The notes beneath the pieces were generated by a model, which was not told where the DNA came from, searched no databases, and saw only the letters and a program-made list of their open reading frames with translations. A stretch of 21,603 nucleotides of DNA from contig PXYR01000012.1 in the NCBI GenBank assembly GCA_003023665.1, positions 1-21,603 of the forward strand, written 5' to 3'. Positions 8,090 through 15,573 of this stretch are shown here, piece after piece. This DNA comes from Bacteroidota bacterium (GTDB taxonomy: Bacteria > Bacteroidota > Bacteroidia > Flavobacteriales > Schleiferiaceae). A program made the position numbers and the translations under genes. How positions within the stretch are numbered: position 1 is the stretch's first letter; each line of letters opens with the position of its first letter.

Positions 8090-9235
8090 ATGAGTGTAAT
8101 TTTTCTTGATAACGCTGCCACAACTCCTCTAGAACCTCGAGTTAAAGACGAGATGATTAGAATGATGGAAAACTTTGGTAATCCTTCATCCACTCACTTA
8201 AGCGGAAGAAGCGCAAAGGTTGAAGTAGAGATTGTCCGCAAGCGAATTGCCAAGGCTATAGGCGCACTGCCTAGCGAAATATTCTTCACATCTGGTGGGA
8301 CAGAAGCGGATAACATGGCACTGTTTTGCAGCGTTAGAGATCTGGGGGTAAAACGAATAATTACAACGCCTATAGAACATCATGCGGTAGGCCACCCAGT
8401 TGAATTCATGGCGGAGCGCGGGGAAATTGACGCTTCCTATTTAAGTGTTAATGAACACGGAGATATAGATTTAGGAGAGTTAGAAAATCTACTTAAAGAG
8501 GGTCCAAAGACTCTGGTTTCCTTAATGTTTGCCAACAACGAAATAGGTAATTTTAATCCGGTTAAAGAAATCGGTGATTTATGCAAGCAGTATGGTGCGT
8601 TATTCCATTCAGACACCGTACAGGCTATGGGGCATTTACCCATTAACGTTGTAGATACGCAATATGATTTTTTAACCTGTTCTGCTCACAAAATTCACGG
8701 CCCCAAGGGTGTAGGGTTTGCCTATGTACGTTCAGGACTAAAAATAAAACCTTTAATTCAAGGCGGCGCTCAAGAACGTAGCATGCGTGCAGGAACGGAA
8801 AATACTATTGGTATTTGTGCTTTAGGCAAAGCTTTCGAGCTTGCATTAGATGAGATGGCGGAGGACCAAAAGAAAGTAGAAGGGCTCAAGCAATACATAA
8901 TTAAAGAGGTGCAGTCCATTGTTCCTGGGGTTAAATTCTTTGGAAGAAGTGGAGAATTAGATAAGAGTCTATATACCGTACTGAGCATTGCTTTCCCAAA
9001 GTCAAATAATGAAATGCTCACATTTGCTTTGGATATCAAAGGAGTCAATGTAAGTGGTGGATCCGCCTGTAATTCAGGTTCTAGTCAAGGATCTCATGTC
9101 ATACGTGCATTAGGTTCTTGGACGGCTGATTATCAACCTGTTCGTGTATCTATGAGTAAATTTAACACGAAAGCGTGCGCGGATGGATTCTTAAATGCTG
9201 TTCGAGAAATCTATACTGCTCAGGCAGTAGGCTGA
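8090..9235 (+). CDS. Cysteine desulfurase (IscS/NifS-like)
   Basis: PLP-dependent class V aminotransferase-fold enzyme that removes sulfur from cysteine as an enzyme-bound persulfide, for Fe-S clusters, thiolated tRNA or cofactors. In 381 residues the expected sites are present: FLDNAATTP (5-13), the cofactor-contacting SGGTEADN (68-75), EHHA (96-99), SDTVQ (174-178), the PLP lysine in SAHKIHGPKG (Lys201), and the mobile loop SGGSACNSGSSQGSHV (322-337) with active-site Cys327. The S-A-C loop followed by a distal SHV resembles group I IscS/NifS rather than the SufS group. No iscU, sufBCD, thiI or mnmA gene is adjacent, so the sulfur acceptor cannot be read from context. Its stop codon is one base from the stop of the converging T9SS protein gene. 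Confidence 0.93.
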   Translation: MSVIFLDNAATTPLEPRVKDEMIRMMENFGNPSSTHLSGRSAKVEVEIVRKRIAKAIGALPSEIFFTSGGTEADNMALFCSVRDLGVKRIITTPIEHHAVGHPVEFMAERGEIDASYLSVNEHGDIDLGELENLLKEGPKTLVSLMFANNEIGNFNPVKEIGDLCKQYGALFHSDTVQAMGHLPINVVDTQYDFLTCSAHKIHGPKGVGFAYVRSGLKIKPLIQGGAQERSMRAGTENTIGICALGKAFELALDEMAEDQKKVEGLKQYIIKEVQSIVPGVKFFGRSGELDKSLYTVLSIAFPKSNNEMLTFALDIKGVNVSGGSACNSGSSQGSHVIRALGSWTADYQPVRVSMSKFNTKACADGFLNAVREIYTAQAVG

Positions 9236-9254
9236 ATTACCTAATGATGGTAAT
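9236..9254. repeat. Short inverted repeat at a convergent gene junction
   Basis: ATTACC (9236-9241) and GGTAAT (9249-9254) form a perfect 6-bp inverted repeat around a 7-base loop. It starts in the single base between two convergent stop codons and extends into the last codons of the T9SS gene. It could help end transcripts from the plus strand, but there is no clear T-tract on either side and the stem is short, so a bidirectional terminator is only a possibility. Confidence 0.25.
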
Positions 9255-12200
9255 GGTTCCCAAACGAACTTCGTCGCCCCCAGTAAATCTATAGGTATAC
9301 ACATCCGATTTGACTTCGGTTCCATTGAAGGTCCCATCCCAAAACTCTTTGAAGGGGTCCTCACTTCTAAAAACTTCATTGCCCCAGCTGTCATAAATTC
9401 GGAATATTGGATTCTCAAGGCAGCTGTTCCCATAGATTTTAAATAATTCATTTTTGTTATCACCATTCGGGGTAAACGCCGAAGGGATAAAAACGCGTCC
9501 ATTTATTCTCACGATATCTGCTAAAAAATCAAAATCATACGCTCGGTTACAAACAGTATCTGTAATGGTTAACGTGACTGATTCTAGACCAGATTCAGGA
9601 TACCTAAACGATGGTATCATTCCAGAATCTGAATTACCGCTGAAATTCCAATCGAATATCATAGTGCTATCTACATTTGTATAAACCACGTCTACACCAC
9701 CATAACGGCAACTATCAGTCAAAACGCTTACGGTCGGTACATTCGCGTCGTTATCAAAGAATATAAGTTCTGTGTTCACTGAACTTACGTTACAAAAGGA
9801 ATCGCGCGCTGTTATCGTTACCGTAAATGTACCAGTGCTTGGAAAAGCATGAGAGACGGTATCATCAGTTGTGGTCAAGCTTGTCCCATCGCCAAAATTA
9901 AACTCATAGTAATCCGCGTCATTTAAACTTTCGGTGAATTTAACTTCACGAAATAAATCACAGCTCACATAATCTGCATTCCAATCTGCAGTGGGAAAGT
10001 TAGCCGTATCATGTACAATGCTGACATAGGTTGTGTCATAGGTATCACATATGGTATCAATTGCCACAAGCATGACCTCATATGTACCAAGGTTAGGGAA
10101 GGTGACCACGGGCTCTTCAAGGATTGAAGTGTCTCCTTGGTCAAAGTCCCAAAAATATGCGTTTGCATTTACGCTGTTGTTGGATAGACGTAAAGTCAAC
10201 TCATAACAAGTGGTATCAATAAGATAATTCAAATCTATTTGCGCATTTGCCTCAATTGCAGTTTCAAAATCAAGCTTTATCACACCCAGATTACAGTTGT
10301 TACTGTTGTTGTTTATTGAAAATGCTCCAGGGGTAGTGGGTAGATCGTCGTTACCTCCACATCCTGCGCAAACAGCCTGATAAATGCGCCCTCGGTCATC
10401 AAACCGAGAGGTTCCTCCATCCACATGTTCTGCACTGGCTGCACCTCCAAAAAAAGAACCGTATTTGAATGAAGTAAGGTTCTTGCCAAGCACCATAAAA
10501 TAAAAATCCGAACCGTTCGAGGCGTCTTGTAGTGCATCTGGAGATACTGGAAGGTCTTCTACTGAAGTACTTGTGAAAGCGGAGTTGGTTGTTCCGCCCC
10601 ATCCGGACAATAATATATTGAGACAATCATCAACGTTAAAGGCAGTTGGCACTAAGTTCATGTTACCTTGAGGAGATCCAAAAGCGGTGGATGCCATGCT
10701 TGAACTTAAATCTGCACTGATTTTATGAATAAATTGTTTGCGATATTGAGGCGTGCCCCATGCACCGTTTGAGATGGGATAGTTTCCAAAAGTTTGCCCA
10801 AACACAAATACATTACCCAATTTATCTATGTCTAACAAAAAGGTTTGGTCGTATTCAGACGTCCCAACAAAGGTGCTCCTAATTAATGCTCCAGATTGCG
10901 CATTAAATCTAGCTATATATCCGTCTTCTGCTATTCCTTGTTTAGAAGGTTTAAAGGCGCCAGTGGTAGAAGGTAAAATACTACCATCCGTACCGCCACA
11001 TATATATCCCGTGCCATTTGCGACCTTGATACTATACCCGGCATCGAGGTCAGTGGATCCATAATAATTGCTCCATAGCAGATTCGTACCTTGGTTATTT
11101 AATTTAAAGATTACAGCATCCTGTCCTCCTGCCTTACTGCAAGTTGTGCAATTAGTGGCTGGAAAATCAGAACTTGTGGTAGAGGCAGTTACATAAATAT
11201 TATCATTTTCATCCAAAGAGATTTCCCCACGAGATGCATCGCCGTAATTCTTATTTATAAGGATATTGATACCATCATTACCGCTACCACCAATATAGGT
11301 AGAGCTCTGTAATGCGGCTCCATTGGCATTAAATCGAGTTATAAAAATATCCGAGTCTTCAAAATCATAGCCGTTTACATTCACTGTTGATCCCCCAGCA
11401 TTGGAATTCTGTATGGGATTTTGCGTTGGAAAATTTGCGGAGCCGGTGGTACCCATAACAATTAACTCTCCATTGGAATTTACAACCATACTGTGGGGAT
11501 GGTCACTTTTTGTTCCTCCTAGATAGCTGGCATACAGTAGGTTGTTTCCGTTTGGTTCGAAAACACTTATAGTTACATCAGGTTCGAAATTTTGAAAAGG
11601 ACCCGTAGATGCGTTATAACCAGTTTGAAACGCTCCAACCGTACTTACGTATCCCGTTGCAAAGGCGACGCCTCCACCATAAAGCCTTCCTTGATCATCA
11701 TACGTTGCAGTAAAGCCCCAATTGTCTGTGAGTGATCCACTGAATGAAGTGAACACCAGCTGCGGATCTAAAACTAGGCTATCCAAAGTTGATGCAACGT
11801 TTTCAACGCCAAAAGAAATGGTATCGTGCGTCAATTCATACCAAATTCCCAAGTCAATACGTTTGCCTTCTCTCCATCCCCAGGCTATAGGCTTGCTTTC
11901 ATAAAAATGACCAACAGAGGTTTTTACAATTAAATTTCCTTCCAAATTGATTTCAATGGATTCAGCTCCATTGTATTTCCACTTTATGTCATCAATGGTA
12001 TTGGGATTATTTAGTCGCCATTCATATTTGAGGCGCCTATCATAGGTGCTGAAATGCAAAACAGCATTGGGATATAAATCTTGATATTGGAGTGCTCGAG
12101 CAGGCTCAACACCTGAACGCCATTTTGACGGGTCATCTCCAATAAAGTAATTGTGTTTAAAGGACACCTTTTCACGACCAATTGCATGATCCTTTTTTGA

Positions 12201-12485
12201 ATCAATAAATTCCATGTTTAACACGTGAAACTTTAAGCGTTCTGCGCTGTGGGAAAGTCCAGCCTCATGAATATCGTGACCGTGCAGATCATCTATTTGT
12301 GCGGCATCTTTTAAAACGAATTGAATGGAATTTTCTTTAAAGAATAGGGCCCCGTATTTTAAAGGAGTTTTATGCGTGAATTCTTTCTCCCACTGTCCTT
12401 CATTAGGAATAAAGAGTGCCTCCTGTGCGCTAATGGACTTGAGCACAAAGAGTATAGAAAATAAGACAGCAAAAAGTTTACGCAT
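9237..12485 (-). CDS. T9SS type B-sorted secreted protein with beta-propeller (SBBP-like) repeats and PKD domains
   Basis: A 1082-residue exported protein. Residues 1-20 form a Sec signal peptide ending SISA before Q21. Residues about 21-240 resemble the N-terminal domain (IPNEGQW, FIGDDPSKW) that often precedes SBBP repeats in Bacteroidota. From about 245 to 740 there are propeller-like repeats of the form S-x-Y-x-G-G/S-x-x-x-D-x-G (YASYLGGTKSDH about 318-329; STYIGGSGNDG about 395-405; WSNYYGSTDLDAG about 471-483) alternating with G-x-x-Y/F-V-x-G strands. About 745-995 holds three PKD-like domains (YFWDFDQGDTS 777-787; EFNFGDGTS 861-869; FDWNFSG 944-950). Residues about 998-1082 form the gliding-motility-associated CHU_C/type B sorting domain: FIPSAFTPNGDN, IYDSWGNEVF, FWDGTFNG, VYTYRF. 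T9SS cargo of this type is delivered to or through the outer membrane; ligand or adhesive role is unknown. It is the last gene of the minus run, 28 bases after the methyltransferase. Confidence 0.93.
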   Translation of the reverse strand: MRKLFAVLFSILFVLKSISAQEALFIPNEGQWEKEFTHKTPLKYGALFFKENSIQFVLKDAAQIDDLHGHDIHEAGLSHSAERLKFHVLNMEFIDSKKDHAIGREKVSFKHNYFIGDDPSKWRSGVEPARALQYQDLYPNAVLHFSTYDRRLKYEWRLNNPNTIDDIKWKYNGAESIEINLEGNLIVKTSVGHFYESKPIAWGWREGKRIDLGIWYELTHDTISFGVENVASTLDSLVLDPQLVFTSFSGSLTDNWGFTATYDDQGRLYGGGVAFATGYVSTVGAFQTGYNASTGPFQNFEPDVTISVFEPNGNNLLYASYLGGTKSDHPHSMVVNSNGELIVMGTTGSANFPTQNPIQNSNAGGSTVNVNGYDFEDSDIFITRFNANGAALQSSTYIGGSGNDGINILINKNYGDASRGEISLDENDNIYVTASTTSSDFPATNCTTCSKAGGQDAVIFKLNNQGTNLLWSNYYGSTDLDAGYSIKVANGTGYICGGTDGSILPSTTGAFKPSKQGIAEDGYIARFNAQSGALIRSTFVGTSEYDQTFLLDIDKLGNVFVFGQTFGNYPISNGAWGTPQYRKQFIHKISADLSSSMASTAFGSPQGNMNLVPTAFNVDDCLNILLSGWGGTTNSAFTSTSVEDLPVSPDALQDASNGSDFYFMVLGKNLTSFKYGSFFGGAASAEHVDGGTSRFDDRGRIYQAVCAGCGGNDDLPTTPGAFSINNNSNNCNLGVIKLDFETAIEANAQIDLNYLIDTTCYELTLRLSNNSVNANAYFWDFDQGDTSILEEPVVTFPNLGTYEVMLVAIDTICDTYDTTYVSIVHDTANFPTADWNADYVSCDLFREVKFTESLNDADYYEFNFGDGTSLTTTDDTVSHAFPSTGTFTVTITARDSFCNVSSVNTELIFFDNDANVPTVSVLTDSCRYGGVDVVYTNVDSTMIFDWNFSGNSDSGMIPSFRYPESGLESVTLTITDTVCNRAYDFDFLADIVRINGRVFIPSAFTPNGDNKNELFKIYGNSCLENPIFRIYDSWGNEVFRSEDPFKEFWDGTFNGTEVKSDVYTYRFTGGDEVRLGTITIIR

Positions 12486-12513
12486 GTGCTACTAAATTAA
12501 CCAAAAAGTATGC

Positions 12514-13704
12514 CTATTCAATCAATTGACATGTAACGATCATTTTTAATTTTCCGTTTTGTAGGTAAAATATTTTTTGCTCTCGACCTTCTTTAAGCTT
12601 GAATCTCTTGCGAAGCTCATCTGAGGAGATTTTAGAGCCGATTGATTCAATAGCTGCAGGGCCAAATAGTTTGGCTCTTTTCAAGGAATCGAATACTTCA
12701 TTCACTTTAAATGTTTTATAAAAAACACTCGGTGGTGGCTGAATTTCTGATGTATATAAATTCCCGAAAATGAGTTTAGACCATCCATGAATCTGCGCAA
12801 ATTGAGGATGTAATCCAGATTTATTAAGTCCAGCTGAGGGTTGGATAATATATGTCTTCAATGAAGTTAGAACGTCCAAGGAAGGTATGGTGTGCTGTTC
12901 TCTCAATTCATCTTGAGTTTCCGCATCAATCAATATGGTTTTTACAGATCCTTCATATCCTTTTTTCTGAACCGTAACTACTTCTTTACATTCCCCTTGG
13001 AATTGGATAACATGCAATTCGCTCAGATTCAAGAGCAATTCTTTGATCTCCTTGAAATCTGCCATAGGACTATGTTTTGCTATTATTTTAGCACACCTTG
13101 TTAGCAAGTCTCCTTGGATTGAAACAAGATTTGGGGCTCCCTCAAGGATGGAAAAAGAGCGCCTATCATTTGACCTTCTATCAGGGTCAAGGTAAACCTC
13201 TAGCTCATTTGTATGAATATTCTCGCGTTTAATCCAATCATCAAGGTCATCAAAATTGAATTCAGAAGAGATAACCTTTGAAGCAGTTAGGTTATGCTCG
13301 AGTAATTGGGCCAAGCCTAAATTACGTTCAAAAACAACGTGTTTCTTACTGGATTGTCTGTCGCAAATAAAATAACTATCCATTCCCAAACCGCCGCACA
13401 GATCAGCACTATACGGTGCTCTAAATAGCCGTTGTTTAATTTTTGCAGTTGCCACAGAAGAACTCTGTTCGAGTCCAATGCCCACAGGAAATACCCAACG
13501 CGAAGAAATAAAATCTTTAAACTTTTTGGAATATCTAGCTCTTGCTTCTACTTGAGAAATTGCAGAATAAAAAGGTTCTTGGTTGCCATGTTTTAAGCGT
13601 AATTCAACAGGCTTTGCATCAAGATGTGCAAATACCCATTTCCAAATTTCTTCTGTAAGAACGGTTGGTGAGACCTGTTTAGAAGCATGTTCAAGATTAT
13701 TCAT
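12514..13704 (-). CDS. Class I SAM-dependent methyltransferase with C-terminal THUMP-like domain (PG_1098 type)
   Basis: A 396-residue cytoplasmic protein. An N-terminal helical part (1-95) precedes a Rossmann methyltransferase core with SAM-binding motif I DLCGGLGMDS (101-110), an acidic strand end at VVFERN (123-128), and motif IV DPDRR (173-177). The last is where catalytic N/DPPY or related sequences sit in base methyltransferases; here it is DPxRR. The C-terminal third (about 275-396) matches the ferredoxin-like and THUMP-like region of this Bacteroidota-centred family, ending in the basic Lys-rich hairpin KEGREQKIFYLQNGKLKMIV. THUMP-related domains bind RNA, so an RNA substrate is likely, but the methylated base is not known to me. 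Its start overlaps the AI-2E gene by 8 bases, implying coupled translation. Family call is confident; substrate is inference. Confidence 0.85.
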   Translation of the reverse strand: MNNLEHASKQVSPTVLTEEIWKWVFAHLDAKPVELRLKHGNQEPFYSAISQVEARARYSKKFKDFISSRWVFPVGIGLEQSSSVATAKIKQRLFRAPYSADLCGGLGMDSYFICDRQSSKKHVVFERNLGLAQLLEHNLTASKVISSEFNFDDLDDWIKRENIHTNELEVYLDPDRRSNDRRSFSILEGAPNLVSIQGDLLTRCAKIIAKHSPMADFKEIKELLLNLSELHVIQFQGECKEVVTVQKKGYEGSVKTILIDAETQDELREQHTIPSLDVLTSLKTYIIQPSAGLNKSGLHPQFAQIHGWSKLIFGNLYTSEIQPPPSVFYKTFKVNEVFDSLKRAKLFGPAAIESIGSKISSDELRKRFKLKEGREQKIFYLQNGKLKMIVTCQLIE

Positions 13705-14791
13705 CTATGGTCTTCAAGGCAGTATTAAAGATGATTCGACCAATACTGTACACAGGAACTGCGATGATCATTCCACCAACACCTAAAAGGGATCCAGCAA
13801 TGGAGATTACTAAGAATATCTCTAGAGGGTGAGCACCTACGCTATTGCTAAAAATTAATGGTTGGAACAAAATGTTATCTAAAAGCTGTACCACAAAGAA
13901 AAGCCCGGCCAACAAATACAATGACTGAAGTAAATCTACAGTTAGGCTTGGATCTGAAATACCAGCGGCATAAAGCTGACCCAATCCCAAAAGTATTCCT
14001 AACGCGGCACCAATAATTGGCCCAACATACGGGATTAGATTGAAAACAGAAGCACATAAAGCCAATACTATTGCGCCCTCAACACCAATAAGAGACATTC
14101 CAATAGCTAAAAGAGTAAAAATGGCAGTAATTTGAAATAGAATTCCAAAACTGTATCGAGTAATCACTCTTTTAATTTGTGGAGCAATAATATCCACTTT
14201 GTCGTGGTATTTTTTTGGAGTGAGTGAATCCACAAACCTATTTGCTAAATCCTGCTCACGGAAAAGGAAGAAAGTAATGAAGGTAATAGAAAACAGACCT
14301 ACTATAAATTGACCTAGAGAACCCGCGATTCCGCCCAATACAGCAGAAATGGCTTCCATAGAAGCAAAGCCTTGAAGCGTTTGGTTGATGGCGTCTAATT
14401 CCGATTCAGTATTGATTCCAAATGATGATAGGAGAGCATCCAACTGAGACCACTCTTGCTGTAGACTTAATAAAAGTGAATCATATTCTATAGCACCAAT
14501 AAAACTGAATTCTCTAATTATTACAGGAAAGAACCATGTGGATATACCGAAAAGAAGGCTTGCCAACAATAACAAGGTGATAGAAGCTTTTAGTGTCATG
14601 TTTAGCCTGTGCCCAATCTTTGGAATCTTACCCAGCAGTCCAATTACAGGTCGTCCTAAGATGCTGATGTACAAGGCTATTATTCCATAAACTAAAATAC
14701 CTTGAATAAGGTATAATACATAAACAAGAAGCCCTAACAAAAATACTTGTAGGATGGATTTTGTAAGGGGTTGTAGGTTATAATTCAGCAT
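13697..14791 (-). CDS. AI-2E family (PerM-like) transporter
   Basis: A 364-residue inner-membrane protein. Two hydrophobic segments lie at 14-45 and another at 68-92, followed by a polar, mostly extracytoplasmic or peripheral stretch (about 100-145), a helix at 150-176, a basic amphipathic segment (180-212), then four or more membrane segments to the end. The hallmark of the family is SVFNLIPYVGPIIGAALG at about 248-265, followed by the LLDNILFQPLIFSNSVGAHP segment (303-322) and the closing GVGGMIIAVPVYSI (337-350). Despite the name, family members have been linked to several export or ion antiport roles, and the substrate cannot be read here. It begins 3 bases after the DUF4159 stop and overlaps the methyltransferase gene by 8 bases. 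Length is usual for the family. Confidence 0.92.
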   Translation of the reverse strand: MLNYNLQPLTKSILQVFLLGLLVYVLYLIQGILVYGIIALYISILGRPVIGLLGKIPKIGHRLNMTLKASITLLLLASLLFGISTWFFPVIIREFSFIGAIEYDSLLLSLQQEWSQLDALLSSFGINTESELDAINQTLQGFASMEAISAVLGGIAGSLGQFIVGLFSITFITFFLFREQDLANRFVDSLTPKKYHDKVDIIAPQIKRVITRYSFGILFQITAIFTLLAIGMSLIGVEGAIVLALCASVFNLIPYVGPIIGAALGILLGLGQLYAAGISDPSLTVDLLQSLYLLAGLFFVVQLLDNILFQPLIFSNSVGAHPLEIFLVISIAGSLLGVGGMIIAVPVYSIGRIIFNTALKTIDE

Positions 14792-14794
14792 GGT

Positions 14795-15439
14795 TTAGTC
14801 TCTTACTATGGACCAATGTACCAAGTTTGAGCCCATTTTTAGTGCTTTCTCTCTTTTTTCCTTTGGATCATTATGGACTTCTTCATCTTCCCAGCCGTCT
14901 CCAATATCGCTCTCAATGGTAAGTAAAGCAATGAGTTCCCCATTGATGAAATATCCAATTGCTCTTGGAGTTTCATTGTCGTGTTCATGAATTTTTGGTA
15001 GTCCTTTGAGCGGAAAAACAGCATTAAATATTTCATGCGAATGACTCACATCTTCTTTAATAGCATCAGGAAAACACAGGTCTAATTGTTTTTCTGCAAA
15101 GTCTTTCATTCCATAGTTGTCATCTATGTGTATAAAGCCACCACGCGTAACAAAAAGACGAAGAATAGACCTTTGAGATTCAGTGAATTCAATTCTACCG
15201 TGACCCGTAGCATGAAGAAATGAAATTCCCGAAGAAAGCAGAGCCTCTACGGTCACCTCTTGAGGAAAGACATAGCTGTTGGCTTTTGTCGCCTTGTTGT
15301 AGTAGTTGCTTAAATTATTCAATGCAGTAGGATTCGAATACCAATCGCCACCGCCATCATATTTCAATAAGCCCAAGACTTGTGCAGAAACAGGAATTTG
15401 AATAAGTAGTATTAAGAGAATACTAATTGACTTTCTCAT
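14795..15439 (-). CDS. Exported DUF4159 protein
   Basis: A 214-residue protein with a signal peptide (residues 1-19, ending PVSA before Q20), so probably periplasmic. The mature part carries the DUF4159 hallmarks: LLKYDGGGDWYSNPTAL (24-40), FLHATGHGRIEFTESQ (74-89), the conserved RGGFIHIDDNYGMKDF region (99-114), and GDGWEDEEVHNDP near the C-terminus. The His/Asp-rich conserved sites (HATGHG, IHIDDN) look like a possible metal or catalytic centre, but I know of no established activity. It is the first gene of a four-gene minus-strand run, followed after 3 bases by the AI-2E transporter, and is divergent from accC. The start is the ATG at 15439, which gives a canonical signal peptide. Confidence 0.88.
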   Translation of the reverse strand: MRKSISILLILLIQIPVSAQVLGLLKYDGGGDWYSNPTALNNLSNYYNKATKANSYVFPQEVTVEALLSSGISFLHATGHGRIEFTESQRSILRLFVTRGGFIHIDDNYGMKDFAEKQLDLCFPDAIKEDVSHSHEIFNAVFPLKGLPKIHEHDNETPRAIGYFINGELIALLTIESDIGDGWEDEEVHNDPKEKREKALKMGSNLVHWSIVRD

Positions 15440-15449
15440 GTTGTAAATA

Positions 15450-15467
15450 TAACGGGTTAATCCGTTA
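15450..15467. repeat. Palindromic element in the DUF4159/accC divergent region
   Basis: TAACGG (15450-15455), loop GTTAAT, CCGTTA (15462-15467): a perfect 6-bp inverted repeat starting 11 bases upstream of the DUF4159 ATG. Next to it on the minus strand is TATATTTA (15449-15442), one base off the -7 consensus but only 2-4 bases from the start codon. The palindrome could be an operator for a dimeric regulator or a leader hairpin; there is no second copy in the window that I noticed. Confidence 0.3.
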
Positions 15468-15545
15468 AGCCTGCACTTAAAGTTACCACTAAAAGACGCA
15501 TATTTTCTTTAGTCTCAACTTCAAATGAGCTAGTTAATCCATTAG

Positions 15546-15553
15546 TATATTTG
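15546..15553 (+). promoter_or_regulatory. -7 promoter motif before accC
   Basis: TATATTTG exactly matches the Bacteroidota -7 consensus TAnnTTTG and ends 20 bases before the accC ATG. No TTG lies at the expected -33 distance. Placement matches the boxes ahead of hisS and the cysteine desulfurase gene, which supports use as the accC/DUF4294 promoter. Confidence 0.5.
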
Positions 15554-15573
15554 TAGGAACACAAACGCTTACA

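Noticed and set aside
9454..12205. Several open frames of 60-78 codons on both strands inside the T9SS protein gene
   Set aside because: They lack start context, domain signatures and codon-use support, and are explained as shadows of the long real gene.
13697..14791. AI-2E family membership as evidence for a quorum-sensing system
   Set aside because: The family name is historical and members have varied transport roles; no luxS or other signalling gene is in the window.
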